Assembly (NCBI RefSeq): GCF_027214025.1
Contig: NZ_JAPWHB010000005.1
Span: 72,575-136,574 of the forward strand
Direction: 5' to 3'
DNA from: Parahoeflea alexandrii
Lineage (GTDB): Bacteria > Pseudomonadota > Alphaproteobacteria > Rhizobiales > Rhizobiaceae
DNA length: 64,000 bases
Shown in pieces: positions 8,528-18,143 of this stretch. The notes under the pieces were generated by a model, which worked only from the letters and a program-made list of their open reading frames with translations, did not search any database and was not told where the DNA came from. Numbering within the stretch: the stretch's first letter is position 1; the number at the start of each line of letters is the position of its first letter. Both the position numbers and the translations under genes were made by a program.

Positions 8528-9961
8528 TCAGACGTTGAGCAGCAGGAACTCGCGTTCCCACGGGCTGATCACCTGCATGAAGGTTTCGAATTCGCCGCGC
8601 TTGACCCCGGCATAGGTGTTGATGAACTCCTGGCCGAACACCTGGGCAAAACTTGGTTCGCTTTCCAACAGCGACACCGCCTCGAGCAGCCCGCGCGGCA
8701 GGTCGACCGAGCCTTCGTTGACCGACTGGTAGGCGGGGTCCGATGGAACGATGCCATTGACCATGCCGAGATAGCCGCAGGCCAGCGACGCCGCCAGCGC
8801 CAGGTAGGAGTTGGCGTCCGACGAGGGCAGGCGGTTTTCCACACGCCGCGCCACCGGTTCGGAATGCGGCACCCGGAAGGCGGTGGTCCGGTTGTCGTAG
8901 CCCCAGGCATTGTTGACCGGGCAGGCCATGTCCGGCGTCAGCCGCCGGTAGGAATTGACATAGGGTGCCATCATCACCAGTGCCTTGGGCACGTAGTGCT
9001 GCATGCCGCCGATGAAGTTGAAGAAGGCCTCGCTCGGCTCGCCGTCGGGCTTGGAGAAGACGTTCTTGCCGGTCTTGGCGTCGACCACCGACTGGTGGAT
9101 ATGCATCGCCGATCCGGCATACTGCTGCATCGGCTTGGCCATGAAGGTGGCGTACATGCCGTGCTTGATCGCAGCCTCCCGGATCGTCCGCTTGAACAGG
9201 AACACCTGGTCGGCGAGCTCGATCGGGTCGCCGTGCCTGAGGTTGATCTCCAGCTGCGCCGGGCCTTCCTCGTGGATCAGCGTGTCGATCTCCAGCCCCT
9301 GCTTGTCGGAGAAATCGTAGATGTCGTCGACCAGCTCGTCGAACTCGTTGACGCCGGCGATCGAGTAGGACTGCCCGCCGGTGATCGTCCGGCCCGAGCG
9401 GCCCCGCGGAGGCTTCAGCGGGTAATCCGGGTCGTCCGACTGGGCCACCAGGTAGAATTCGATTTCCGGCGCCACTACCGGCTTCCAGCCGCGCTCGGTG
9501 TAGAGATCCACCACATGCTTGAGCACGTTGCGTGGCGTGTAGCTCACCGGATCGCCCTTGGTGGTCACCATGTCGCAGATCACCTGCGCCGTCGGATCGG
9601 TTTCCCACGGCACCACCGACAGCGTCGACAGGTCCGGCATCAGCTTCAAATCACCATCGAGCGGATCGTAGCGGAAATCGCCGGTCTCTTCCGGGTATTC
9701 GCCCGAGATCGTGTGCCGGAACACCGCCGAGGGCAGCGACAGCGAAGTGTTGGAGGTGAATTTCGACGATGGCATCATCTTGCCGCGCGCCACGCCGGCG
9801 AAATCGGGCGTGATGCACTCGATGTCCTCGATGCCGCGGACCCTGAGCCATTCGGTGGCCTGGGTCCAGTTGGCGACACCGCGCTTGATGTCGAGATATT
9901 TCGGCGCGGCAGCTTGCGCCGGTTTGGTTGAAGCCGGCTTGCCGGACTTGCGGGGTGCCAT
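8528..9961 (-). CDS. puuA: Glutamine synthetase family, gamma-glutamylpolyamine synthetase
   Basis: 477 residues. Type I glutamine synthetase fold: ATP-grasp region with EIEFYL near residue 145, HEEGPAQLEINL around 210, and the AMHIHQS block near 300. An N-terminal extension rich in Lys, Ala and Pro (about 1-25) precedes the domain. Together with the adjacent FAD oxidase it fits PuuA, which ligates glutamate to putrescine; GlnT-like roles with other amines are possible. The ribosome binding site AAGGTGA is 3-5 bases before the start. Confidence 0.85.
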   Translation of the reverse strand: MAPRKSGKPASTKPAQAAAPKYLDIKRGVANWTQATEWLRVRGIEDIECITPDFAGVARGKMMPSSKFTSNTSLSLPSAVFRHTISGEYPEETGDFRYDPLDGDLKLMPDLSTLSVVPWETDPTAQVICDMVTTKGDPVSYTPRNVLKHVVDLYTERGWKPVVAPEIEFYLVAQSDDPDYPLKPPRGRSGRTITGGQSYSIAGVNEFDELVDDIYDFSDKQGLEIDTLIHEEGPAQLEINLRHGDPIELADQVFLFKRTIREAAIKHGMYATFMAKPMQQYAGSAMHIHQSVVDAKTGKNVFSKPDGEPSEAFFNFIGGMQHYVPKALVMMAPYVNSYRRLTPDMACPVNNAWGYDNRTTAFRVPHSEPVARRVENRLPSSDANSYLALAASLACGYLGMVNGIVPSDPAYQSVNEGSVDLPRGLLEAVSLLESEPSFAQVFGQEFINTYAGVKRGEFETFMQVISPWEREFLLLNV

Positions 9962-10310
9962 AAATCACCTTGGTTTGATCAGTAATGGCCGGATCATAAA
10001 GCTTTTTTGCCGCAGCACCAGCCACCCGCGCCGCCACCGGCCCTGTGCGGGCACCCGCATCGGGCGTCATATCACCGCAGCCTTGCGAGATGCCGGCCGC
10101 ATGTGCGTGCGGTTCGGCGGGTGCAGCCTGCGATCTACCTCTGAAATTCGAACTTGTACGTTCAGGTTGCCTTAACCCCGTTCTGCCAGCATGTGACGAC
10201 GGGGAGAGGCGCCCTCCATGTGTTGGCAGCGGTGCGCCTGCATGATGCAACCCTGCTTCTCGCGGTCCGCGCGCGCCGCATGTTTCAAGTCATTTCGGCA
10301 GGAACCACTC
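9962..10310. promoter_or_regulatory. Divergent promoter region of puuA and the chemoreceptor gene
   Basis: 349 bases. Close to puuA, TGATC at 9976-9980 and GATCA at 9992-9996 form an imperfect inverted repeat in an AT-rich setting; it could be an operator for a polyamine-responsive repressor. The rest holds no gene. An in-frame ATG at 10218 with GAGAGG upstream could extend the chemoreceptor by 31 residues but would give a cysteine-rich, non-membrane leader. Confidence 0.4.
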
Positions 10311-12842
10311 ATGATCATCGATCGGCTGCTCGCCCGTTTCTCCATCCAGACCAAGGTGGTTGTCTTCATCGTTCCCCTCATTGCGGGGATGGCCGGCCTG
10401 GCCGCGATCAACCTCTATACCGGCAACCTGCTGGGCGAACGGCTGACCGGAACCAGCGCCAGCATCGAGACGCTGAGCGGCTTCAAGGAAGCCTATGCCG
10501 GCATGACCAACTTCCTGCACGACCAGAACGAGGAACGGCGCGCCGCGGTGATGCAGAGCCTCGATTCGCAGCTGCAGCGGCTTGAAAAGATCCTGGAACT
10601 GGCCGAGACCGAGACGGAGTCCGCGGCCATCACCCGGTCCCGGACCGTGGCCGAATCCCTGCGCGGCGATGTCGACGCATTGTGGGGGCTGCACAACGAG
10701 GTCACCGGCATCCATGCAGCCTTTGCGGACACGCTCAGTGAACTCGGCAATGCGCGTGAACGTCTCAACACCACGATCAAGACCGTCGGCGAGGAACTGG
10801 CCCGGGCCGAGGACGAAACCAAGACCCTGCTGCGGGCCGCCGACCAGCTTGGCAACGGCGCCCAGGCTATCGTCAGGATCTCGGGCGGCATCTCAGGCGC
10901 CGCGACGCCGGAAGAGGCCTTCGCTGCCGCCGACGATCTCAAGCGCGAGATCCGCAAGATGGCCAGGGACCTGCCCAAGGTCATTCCCGCCGACAAGCCG
11001 GCGCTCAAGAGCCTGCTGAGCGACAATCTCGAGGGCCTGCTTGCGGCGCAGAAGGCCGGCGTGGTCAACGAGGCCGGCATGATCGAGCTGCAGAAATACG
11101 CCAACGCGCTGCGTCCCTCGGGCATCATGCTGCAGGGCCTTGCCTCCCAGGTTGCCCGCGACGCCACTCTCAAGTTCGGTCAGCTCGACGACGAGATCCT
11201 CATGGGCCAGCAGATCATCACCGACAGCCGCGATTTCCTCGCCCATCTGTCGGCCCTGGAGCTGTCGATCGTCCATTTTCTCGGCCAACCCGACGCAACC
11301 CGCGGCGAGGATGTCGCCGCCAAGCTCAGCCGTGTCGACCAGAGCATCCAGCTGATCGCCTTCTCCAATGGCGGCGAGACCGTGATGGAGGCGATCGGCC
11401 CGGCCTGGAGCGCCAAGTCAGTCACGATTCCGGCGCTGATGGCCGAACTGATTGAGAAGAAAGCGGCCGAAACCAGCCTGTTCATGACTGCGTCCGAGCG
11501 CATCGATCAGGCCTGGAGCAGCGTTGTCGACTTCACCTCAAGCCAGCAGAACGGCGCTGAAGCGGTCAAGGACCGGGCCTCCGGCATTACCCTGTCGGCC
11601 GCCCTTGTCGGCGGCGTCTTCGGCCTGGTTGCCGCCTTCATGCTGATCGCCGCGCTGAAGGGCCCGATCCGCCGCCTGGTCCGCGCCATGGGCGATGTCG
11701 CCTCCGGCGATCTTGACGTCGACGTCACCGACAGTGCCCGCGCCGACGAGATCGGCGAGATGGCCCGCGCGCTCGACGTCTTCAAGATGAACGCCATCGA
11801 CAAGATCCGCATCGAGGGCGAAAGCGAGAAGGAACGCGAGATGGCCGCCCGGGCGCGCCAGCAGTCCGACACCGAGAAGGCTCAGGCCGACGCCCAGGTT
11901 CGCTTCGCCGTCGAGCAGCTCGGTGCTGCGCTGCGCGATCTGTCCCAGGGCAATCTGGTCGCCACCATCGACACCCCCTTTGCCGGCGAGCTCGACAGCC
12001 TCAGGCTCGACTTCAACGGCTCGATCGAGCAGATGCGCGATGCGCTCAGCCACATCCGCGACAATGCCCGCTCGATCAGCTCCAACAGCGGCCAGATGCG
12101 CGCCGCCGCCGACGACCTGTCGCGCCGCACCGAGCAGCAGGCGGCCTCGCTCGAAGAGACCGCCGCCGCCGTCGACCAGATCTCGGCCACCGTGCGCACC
12201 GCCTCGGGCCGCGCCGCCGACACCGACAAGCTGGCTGGCGAGACCGCCGATGACGCCCGCGCCTCGGGCCAGATCGTTGCCCGCGCCGTCGATGCCATGA
12301 GCCGCATCGAGGAGGCGTCGGGCAAGATCGACAGGATCATCGGCGTCATCGACGAGATCGCCTTCCAGACCAACCTCCTGGCCTTGAATGCCGGCGTCGA
12401 GGCCGCCCGCGCAGGCGAGGCCGGCCGCGGCTTCGCCGTCGTCGCCCAGGAGGTCCGCGAACTGGCCGGCCGCTCGGCCACCGCCGCCAAGGAGATCAAG
12501 GAACTGATCGCGGCGTCGGGCGAGGAAGTCCGCTCCGGCGTCAGCCTGGTCGGCGAAACCGGCGAGGCCATCACCCGCATCATCGCCCGCATCGAGGAAA
12601 TCTCCGAGCATGTCGGCGCCATGGCGACAGCCAGCCGCGAACAGTCGACCGGGCTCGGCGAGGTCAACGCGGCCGTCAACCAGATGGACCAGATGACCCA
12701 GCAGAACGCCGCCATGGTGGAAGAAACCAGCGCCTCGAGCCACACCCTGGCCCAGGAAGCCGCCGAACTCACCGCCCTCGTCGCAAAATTCCGCCTCGAC
12801 CTCGAGGACGCCGGCCACGCCGGCCACAGCCGCGCGGCGTAA
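10311..12842 (+). CDS. Methyl-accepting chemotaxis protein
   Basis: 843 residues from the ATG at 10311 (AGGA 7 bases upstream). A membrane helix near 13-33, a long helical periplasmic sensor to about 420, a second membrane helix near 424-446, a HAMP domain (about 447-500), a second HAMP-like segment (about 540-600) and the cytoplasmic signalling hairpin with tip motif [20 protein letters not shown] near 678-697. The large all-helical sensor may be a bimodular ligand domain. It signals to CheA/CheW; no che genes are nearby and the C-terminus shows no CheR-tether pentapeptide. Ligand unknown; location beside the polyamine genes is suggestive only. Confidence 0.92.
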   Translation: MIIDRLLARFSIQTKVVVFIVPLIAGMAGLAAINLYTGNLLGERLTGTSASIETLSGFKEAYAGMTNFLHDQNEERRAAVMQSLDSQLQRLEKILELAETETESAAITRSRTVAESLRGDVDALWGLHNEVTGIHAAFADTLSELGNARERLNTTIKTVGEELARAEDETKTLLRAADQLGNGAQAIVRISGGISGAATPEEAFAAADDLKREIRKMARDLPKVIPADKPALKSLLSDNLEGLLAAQKAGVVNEAGMIELQKYANALRPSGIMLQGLASQVARDATLKFGQLDDEILMGQQIITDSRDFLAHLSALELSIVHFLGQPDATRGEDVAAKLSRVDQSIQLIAFSNGGETVMEAIGPAWSAKSVTIPALMAELIEKKAAETSLFMTASERIDQAWSSVVDFTSSQQNGAEAVKDRASGITLSAALVGGVFGLVAAFMLIAALKGPIRRLVRAMGDVASGDLDVDVTDSARADEIGEMARALDVFKMNAIDKIRIEGESEKEREMAARARQQSDTEKAQADAQVRFAVEQLGAALRDLSQGNLVATIDTPFAGELDSLRLDFNGSIEQMRDALSHIRDNARSISSNSGQMRAAADDLSRRTEQQAASLEETAAAVDQISATVRTASGRAADTDKLAGETADDARASGQIVARAVDAMSRIEEASGKIDRIIGVIDEIAFQTNLLALNAGVEAARAGEAGRGFAVVAQEVRELAGRSATAAKEIKELIAASGEEVRSGVSLVGETGEAITRIIARIEEISEHVGAMATASREQSTGLGEVNAAVNQMDQMTQQNAAMVEETSASSHTLAQEAAELTALVAKFRLDLEDAGHAGHSRAA

Positions 12843-12858
12843 GGTCGCCCTTCCTCTC

Positions 12859-12889
12859 CAGCCGGTTTTCCATTGGCAACCCGGCTGGT
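12859..12889 (+). terminator. Hairpin after the chemoreceptor gene
   Basis: CCAGCCGG (12859-12866) pairs with CCGGCTGG (12882-12889) shortly after the stop codon. There is no clear T-run. A second short hairpin built on CCTCCC / GGGAGG follows near 12910-12930 and resembles the GC-rich repeats at 15.0 kb. Confidence 0.4.
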
Positions 12890-12993
12890 CTGGACAACAG
12901 CTTGTCCACCTCCCCTCAAGCGGGAGGGGAAGCCTTAGCCACGGCCCGTCCACACGCCCCTCACATTCCGCTTCCGTATTCCCGCGCCTTTGA

Positions 12994-13014
12994 TATGTTG
13001 ACCAAGTCAACATA
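12994..13014. promoter_or_regulatory. MarR-type palindromic operator
   Basis: TATGTTGAC, a 3-base spacer, GTCAACATA: a perfect 9+9 inverted repeat ending 21 bases before the MarR-GNAT start. Size and position fit the autoregulatory sites of MarR proteins. Confidence 0.7.
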
Positions 13015-13035
13015 CACCGTGGCAGGCAGGCTCGC

Positions 13036-14004
13036 ATGCACGACATCGACACCCGGATCGCCGAGATCCGCGCCTTCAACCGCTTTCACACCAGGCTCGT
13101 CGGCGCGCTCGACGAGGGGATGCTGGCGTCGGATTTCCCGCTCGTCCAGGTCCGGGTGCTCTACGACCTGGCCCATGCCTGCAATCTCGCCGCCGCCGAT
13201 CTCGTCGCCCGCCTGGGCGTCGACGCCGGTTACATGAGCCGGATGATCGCGGCACTTGAAAGCCGCGGGCTGATCGAAAAGACCCCAGACAGCGACAACG
13301 CCAAGCGCCTGGTCCTGTCGCTGTCGCAGCAGGGCAGGGCGGTGTTCGAGCGGCTCAACCGGGCCTCCGCCGAGGAGGTGCGGCAGCTGATTGCGCCGCT
13401 GTCGGAGGATGAGCGCCGCCAGCTGGTCGGCGCCATGCACACCATCCGCCGCCTGCTCGGTGATGATGCGCTCTCGCCCTCCATCGGCCCATCGGACCCC
13501 GCCTCGGCCACTCCCTCCACCAAAACACGCTTCACCCTGCGCGCCCCCCGGCCCGGCGACATGGGCCGGGTGATCCACCGCCAGGCAGCACTCTACGCCA
13601 CCGAATACGGCTGGGACTGGAGCTTCGAGGCGCTGGTCGCCAGGATCGTCTCCGACTTCATCACCGGCTTCGACCCGGCGTCCGAGCGCTGCTGGATCGC
13701 CGAGGTCGACGGCGAGATCGCCGGCTCCGTCTTCGTCGTCCGCAAGGACGAGACCACCGCCAAGCTGCGCCTGCTCTATGTCGAGGCCTCGGCCCGCGGC
13801 ATGGGGCTTGGCCGGGCGCTGGTGGGCGAGGTGATCAGCTTCGCCCGCGCGCGCGGCTACACAAGCCTCGAGCTCTGGACCAATTCCATCCTCGTCTCCG
13901 CCCGGCGGATCTACCAGGCCGCGGGTTTCGAGCTCGTCGACGAACAGCCGCATGTGAGCTTCGGCCACGACCTCGTCGGCCAGACATGGGTGCTCGAGCT
14001 GTGA
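13036..14004 (+). CDS. MarR family regulator fused to a GNAT acetyltransferase
   Basis: 322 residues. Residues 1-145 form a MarR winged helix (LGVDAGYMSRMIAALESRGL as the recognition region and DNAKRLVLSLS wing). Residues 160-322 form a GNAT domain with the acetyl-CoA loop in ASARGMGLGRALV and a C-terminal ARRIYQAAGFELV block. Such fusions are known in Proteobacteria, but their acetyl acceptor is mostly unknown. A palindrome just upstream suggests autoregulation, and the next gene, a DMT exporter, overlaps its end, implying that the exporter is the regulated target. Confidence 0.9.
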   Translation: MHDIDTRIAEIRAFNRFHTRLVGALDEGMLASDFPLVQVRVLYDLAHACNLAAADLVARLGVDAGYMSRMIAALESRGLIEKTPDSDNAKRLVLSLSQQGRAVFERLNRASAEEVRQLIAPLSEDERRQLVGAMHTIRRLLGDDALSPSIGPSDPASATPSTKTRFTLRAPRPGDMGRVIHRQAALYATEYGWDWSFEALVARIVSDFITGFDPASERCWIAEVDGEIAGSVFVVRKDETTAKLRLLYVEASARGMGLGRALVGEVISFARARGYTSLELWTNSILVSARRIYQAAGFELVDEQPHVSFGHDLVGQTWVLEL

Positions 14005-14909
14005 ACACGGGTGTCGTCGCCGGGCTGTTCACCGGCATGCAGGTGGGCGTCGCCCTGTTCATGAGCCAGCTCGTGGTCGGCGATGTCGGCGTCGGCCTGC
14101 TCGGGCTGATGCGCTACGGCACCGCGCTTGTGTGCCTGCTGCCTGTCGTCTTCCTGTTCCGCAAATCCCCGCCGATCGCCGCGCGCGACTGGCCCTGGAT
14201 CGTGCTTCTCGGCATGGGCCAGGTCGGACTGATGATCACGCTGCTCAATCTCGCCGTCGCCTACACCAGCGCCGCCCGCGTCGCGCTGATCTTCTCCACC
14301 CTGCCGGCCATCAGCCTGTGCGTCGACATCGCCCGCCGCCAGGTCACGGGCGGCCGGCTTTCCGTTCTCGGCATCAGCCTGAGCATCTCCGGCGTCGCCG
14401 TCCTCGTCGGCCATGATGCGTTTGCCGCGCGGCTCGCAGGCACGGAACTGATCGGCATGGTCGCGGCCCTTGCCGCCACCTCCATCGTTGCCGTCTGCTC
14501 GTCCTTCTACCGCCCCTACGTGATCCGCTACGGCGGCGCCCGGCTCGGCGTCATCGGCTTCTGCGTCTCGATGCTGCCCTTGAGCCTTCTCGTCCTCTTT
14601 CTGCCGCCGGGAACCGCTGTTGCCGACTGGCAGGCCTCGACATGGTGGCTGGTGCTCGCCATCGGCGTCTCCTCGGGCGTCGGCTATTTGCTGTGGTTCC
14701 ACGCCATCAGCCGGCTGCCTGCCACCCGGGTCACCGGCTTCCTGGCGCTCAACCCCGTGACCGCCGCCGTCCTCTCGCTGATCTTCGCCGACACGCAAGT
14801 CACCCCGACCCTCATCCTCTCCGTCTGCCTTGTCTGCCTCGGCATAGCCTGCTTCGCCCTCTCCCCGCCCGCCAAGGCGCCGGATCCGGAGGCGGCGACT
14901 GTGGCGTGA
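13986..14909 (+). CDS. EamA/DMT family transporter
   Basis: 307 residues with about ten hydrophobic helices in two repeats, the EamA arrangement of drug/metabolite transporters. It overlaps the end of the MarR-GNAT gene by 19 bases; an alternative GTG start at 14001 would give a GTGA stop-start overlap and remove five residues. Substrate is unknown; export of an amino acid, metabolite or toxic compound under control of the upstream regulator is inferred. Confidence 0.85.
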   Translation: MGARAVNTGVVAGLFTGMQVGVALFMSQLVVGDVGVGLLGLMRYGTALVCLLPVVFLFRKSPPIAARDWPWIVLLGMGQVGLMITLLNLAVAYTSAARVALIFSTLPAISLCVDIARRQVTGGRLSVLGISLSISGVAVLVGHDAFAARLAGTELIGMVAALAATSIVAVCSSFYRPYVIRYGGARLGVIGFCVSMLPLSLLVLFLPPGTAVADWQASTWWLVLAIGVSSGVGYLLWFHAISRLPATRVTGFLALNPVTAAVLSLIFADTQVTPTLILSVCLVCLGIACFALSPPAKAPDPEAATVA

Positions 14910-14955
14910 GGGGGTGAGTCCGCCCGCAATATTCGTCTGCGATCCCTCCATCGTC

Positions 14956-14979
14956 ATCCTCGGGCCCCGACCCGAGGAT
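14956..14979. repeat. Dispersed palindromic repeat (ATCCTCGGG type)
   Basis: ATCCTCGGG and CCCGAGGAT form a perfect 9-bp stem around a 6-base loop. This matches my recollection of a short palindrome dispersed in intergenic regions of many Alphaproteobacteria. It follows the DMT exporter stop by 47 bases. Confidence 0.6.
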
Positions 14980-15015
14980 CCATTCCGTGATCTCATACAA
15001 CGTGGACGCGGCGGT

Positions 15016-15100
15016 CCCCCCTCTCCCTTGGTGGGAGAGGAAGAAAAATCACGGCCTTGGTGCGTAGCGCCAAGTCGTAGATTTTTCAGGTGAGGGGGGT
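15016..15100. repeat. Nested palindromic repeat, unit 1
   Basis: An imperfect palindrome with outer arms rich in C and G (CCCCCTC, GAGGGGG), middle arms AAAAATC / GATTTTT and an inner CTTGG / CCAAG hairpin. This is the architecture of rhizobial intergenic mosaic elements. Confidence 0.6.
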
Positions 15101-15119
15101 ATTCCATCCCCCTAAACAG

Positions 15120-15200
15120 ACCCCCTCTCTTGCAAAATCTATGACTTAGCTGGCGCTAAGTTCATGATTTTGCTTTCTCCCCCACCAGTGGGGAGAGGGT
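15120..15200. repeat. Nested palindromic repeat, unit 2
   Basis: Second related unit 20 bases on, with AAAATC / GATTTT arms, an inner ACTTAGC / GCTAAGT hairpin and a CTCCCC / GGGGAG hairpin at its end. The two units share arm sequences but differ inside, so they are related rather than exact copies. Confidence 0.6.
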
Positions 15201-15721
15201 GCCCGCTGCGAGATCTGCGCAACGGAACACCGCCATTTCATCCACACCCTCCGCCCCCATGCCATACTCATCCCGCTCCCGCCGCCGGATGGTCCGCAAA
15301 CGTCTCGGACCGGGCGGGAGGAAGGCCTTCCAAAGCTGCCGTAACGTGCGGCGGGCCGAGGGAGGAGGCAGAGCACCGGCATTGCTCAGCTGGCAGCCGT
15401 TGCGCCGATCAGGCGCGCGGCTGACCATCCACCGGAGAAATCCTTGCCCTTTGTGCCGGTCCGGGCCGGCCGGCAGCCGGGACGGGGATGGAAACGGGCC
15501 TGTGGCGGGCCGTCTTGCGGATGCGGGGAAGGGCACGGCGTTCAAGCGCCGCCGCCCTGGCGCCCCCGGATCGTCAACGCGAGGCCAAGCCCGTGTCGGA
15601 GAATGCCGTAAGCCGCTTGAAGCCGCCCGTGTCCGGGCAGCGATCAAGTGGCACGCCCTGCCTGTCGGATGCGGACACCATCCGGCGATCATCGGGTCTG
15701 CGCGCGGATTGCGCCACCCCC

Positions 15722-15742
15722 GTGCATGCGCCTCGCATGCAC
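15722..15742. repeat. Perfect 9-bp inverted repeat
   Basis: GTGCATGCG, 3 bases, CGCATGCAC. It lies in the middle of the gene-free stretch, with no T-run on either side. Confidence 0.45.
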
Positions 15743-15853
15743 ACACATACAAACCTTTCCCAGAGGCGTCAGCCCGCGCGCGGCCCTCCGGACCCGGTCT
15801 CCCCTTCAAAACCCCGGCGGTTGCCCGCGCGGGATCGCGGGGCGCTGTCGTTC

Positions 15854-15871
15854 CGTAAGTCATATCTTACG
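15854..15871. promoter_or_regulatory. Short inverted repeat upstream of the GFA gene
   Basis: CGTAAG, 6 bases (TCATAT), CTTACG, 121 bases before the GFA-family start. It may be a regulator site; weak evidence. Confidence 0.25.
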
Positions 15872-15992
15872 CAAATCCTCTTCACCGGAAACCGCACCCT
15901 CCCGATTGCCCCCCCGATTGCAAGGCCGGCTGCATGGCCTGTAGACTTCAGTCCTTGTATTGGCGGCAATTGCAGGCCGAGGAGGTTTTGAC

Positions 15993-16385
15993 ATGACAAA
16001 CGTCACCGGCGGCTGTCTTTGCGGCAGGGTCCGCGTCACTGCGTCGGGCGATCCCGACCGGGTCGGCCTCTGCCACTGCCTCGATTGCCGCAAGCACCAT
16101 GGCGCCCTGTTTCATGCCTCGGCCATCTTCGCGCAAGCCGCCGTCAGCGTCGAAGGCGAAACGCGCCATTATCAAGGCCGGCATTTCTGCCCTCATTGCG
16201 GCTCCTCCGTCTTCAGCCGCTCGGGCGACGAGTTCGAGCTCCATCTCGGTGCGCTCGACCAGCCCGATTGCTTCACACCGACCTACGAACTCTGGACCCT
16301 GCGCCGCGAATCCTGGCTGCCGCCGTTCCCGCTCGCCCGGCATTACGAGCGCGACCGCGAGGGCGAGGGCCGCGAGCAGGCGTAG
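15993..16385 (+). CDS. GFA family zinc protein
   Basis: 130 residues from the ATG at 15993, chosen because GAGGAGG lies 6 bases upstream. Zinc-binding cysteines are in the GFA pattern: CLC (8, 10), CHCLDC (27, 29, 32) and CPHC (66, 69). The family was named for a glutathione-dependent formaldehyde-activating enzyme, but most members, including this one, have no tested function. It stands alone between two gene-free stretches. Confidence 0.88.
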   Translation: MTNVTGGCLCGRVRVTASGDPDRVGLCHCLDCRKHHGALFHASAIFAQAAVSVEGETRHYQGRHFCPHCGSSVFSRSGDEFELHLGALDQPDCFTPTYELWTLRRESWLPPFPLARHYERDREGEGREQA

Positions 16386-16787
16386 CCTTGGTGCAACACC
16401 CGGTCCCCAAAACGCCCCTCCGGTTCCGGATCCGCGCTTTGCAGATCCCGAAAACGGGGCTACAGAAGTCCTCACGCCCAATTGCGGGAGCACGTGTTGT
16501 GAACAGTTTTCCATCAATCCGGTAGCTCAGGCGGATTTCAGGCCCGGTCTGCGAAGGCATTGTGACCTTCGGCGTCCTGGCAGAATCTGATCTCCGCCCG
16601 CTCCACCAGAAAATGTGACGGCCTTTCGGCAGTCAGGCTTTTCGTTTCGTCGCCGCGGCATCAGCCGCCGGAACGGGCACGTTTGCTGCTGCTGCCAATT
16701 TCTGTCAGCGAATCGAAATATCAGGAGGATGGCGCATCCCGTTTGATTGCAAGGGGTGCGGCCTTCCCGCTTCATGAGGTTGTTTCA
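16386..16787. other. Gene-free stretch
   Basis: 402 bases between two plus-strand genes. It presumably contains the promoter of the Bcr/CflA gene. No clear terminator, repeat or RNA gene was seen. Confidence 0.35.
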
Positions 16788-17987
16788 ATGTCTCCCTTCT
16801 TCCGTTCCGCGGTCGTGCTCGGCCTGTTGTGCGCCACCGGCCCGCTCGCCATCGACATGTTCCTGCCGGCGCTGCCCACCATTGCCGGCAGTCTCGGCAG
16901 CACCGTCGCCGCGGCGCAATTGACCATCACCGCCTATTTCATCGCCTATGGCCTGGCCCAGATGGTCTACGGCCCGGTGGCCGACATGGTTGGCCGCAAG
17001 CCGCCGTTGATTGCAGGTCTCGCGCTGTTTGCCGTGGGCTCGGTCGGCTGCGCGCTGGCGCCGGACATGAACTGGCTGGTCGCCGCCCGCGTCGTCCAGG
17101 CCTTGGGCGGGGCCGCGGCCATGGTGATCCCGCGCGCCATCATCCGCGACATGCACACCGGCCCCCAGGCGACCCGGCTGATGGCGCTGGTCATGCTGAT
17201 CATCTCGGTCTCGCCGATGCTTGCGCCGCTCGCCGGCTCCGGCATCATCGCGCTGTCGGGCTGGCGGGCGATCTTCGCCACGCTGGCAGTCGCGGCCGTG
17301 CTCAGCATTGCCGTCACCCTGCTCATGCAGCCCGAAACGCTTCTGCCCGAGCACCGGGTTCCGGTGCGCTTCTCGGCGCTGCTTTCGGGCGTTTCGACGC
17401 TGCTGCGCGATCCGGTGTTCATGGGGCTGACCTTCGTTGGCGGCTTCGGCATGGCGAGCTTCTTCGTCTTTCTCGCCTCCGCCTCCTTCGTCTACACCGG
17501 CCATTACGGGCTTTCGCCCACCGGCTTCAGCCTGGCCTTCGCCGCCAACGCGGCGGGCTTCTTCGCGGCCTCGCAGCTTGCGGCCAACCTGGGCGAGCGG
17601 TTCGGGGCCGAGCGCGTGGTCAACTGGGCGGTCACCGGCTTCATGGGCTTCTCGCTGCTGCTGGTGGCGCTGGTCTGGCTCGGCATCGACCAGTTCGCGC
17701 TCTTGGTCGGCCTGCTGATCTGCGCCAATGCCTGCCTCGGCCTGGTCATCCCCACGGCAATGGTGATGGCGCTCGATGATCACGGCGACATCGCCGGCCT
17801 CGCCTCCTCGCTCGGCGGCATGCTGCAGATGCTCTCGGGCGGGGTGATGACCATGCTGGTCGGCCCGTTCTTCAACGGCACGCCGCTGCCCATGGTCGCG
17901 GCCATCGCCATTTCCGCAGTCCTTGCCTTTGCGGCGATGCGCTTCACCGCCAGCGCCCGCACAAGGCGCCCGGTGGCGCCGGCCTGA
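16788..17987 (+). CDS. Bcr/CflA family multidrug MFS exporter
   Basis: 399 residues with twelve predicted membrane helices. Near the N-terminus is IDMFLPALPTIAGSL, typical of Bcr/CflA proteins, and the MFS loop GPVADMVGRKPPL follows helix 2. Probably a proton-coupled drug exporter in the inner membrane. Start chosen at 16788, with TGAGG 8 bases upstream, rather than a frame opening 105 bases earlier. Single-gene unit; substrate unknown. Confidence 0.9.
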   Translation: MSPFFRSAVVLGLLCATGPLAIDMFLPALPTIAGSLGSTVAAAQLTITAYFIAYGLAQMVYGPVADMVGRKPPLIAGLALFAVGSVGCALAPDMNWLVAARVVQALGGAAAMVIPRAIIRDMHTGPQATRLMALVMLIISVSPMLAPLAGSGIIALSGWRAIFATLAVAAVLSIAVTLLMQPETLLPEHRVPVRFSALLSGVSTLLRDPVFMGLTFVGGFGMASFFVFLASASFVYTGHYGLSPTGFSLAFAANAAGFFAASQLAANLGERFGAERVVNWAVTGFMGFSLLLVALVWLGIDQFALLVGLLICANACLGLVIPTAMVMALDDHGDIAGLASSLGGMLQMLSGGVMTMLVGPFFNGTPLPMVAAIAISAVLAFAAMRFTASARTRRPVAPA

Positions 17988-18013
17988 TCGCCGCCGGCCT
18001 CAGGAGCACCCAC

Positions 18014-18046
18014 AAAAAACCCGCCGTGGTTTAAAACCGCGGCGGG
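18014..18046 (-). terminator. Intrinsic terminator
   Basis: A 7-bp CCCGCCG / CGGCGGG stem with an AT-rich inner part; on the minus strand it is followed by six T residues. It closes the aceA-small gene unit and may also act on the convergent MFS gene. Confidence 0.7.
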
Positions 18047-18143
18047 AAATTTATTGCCTGGAGGCAAATCCGGGAACAGGGATCCCGGAACCGGGGGCGG
18101 GGTCTTCAGGCTCGAACGAGCGGCCCGAAGTTGCCCGCTATCT

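Larger units (their letters stand above)
15201..15992. other. Gene-free GC-rich stretch
   Basis: About 790 bases. Long open frames exist on both strands but have proline- and arginine-rich compositions, begin or end in the palindromic repeat and lack ribosome binding sites, so they look like chance frames. Two inverted repeats (15722-15742 and 15854-15871) are listed separately. The region may be a decayed gene. Confidence 0.4.

Noticed and set aside
10218-10310. Earlier start for the chemoreceptor
   Set aside because: The extra residues are Cys- and Arg-rich and delay the membrane helix; the ATG at 10311 has a good ribosome binding site and a family-like start.
15162-15863. Minus-strand frame of 233 codons in the gene-free stretch
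   Set aside because: Pro/Arg-rich, ends inside the palindromic repeat, no ribosome binding site, and a competing frame of similar size on the other strand.
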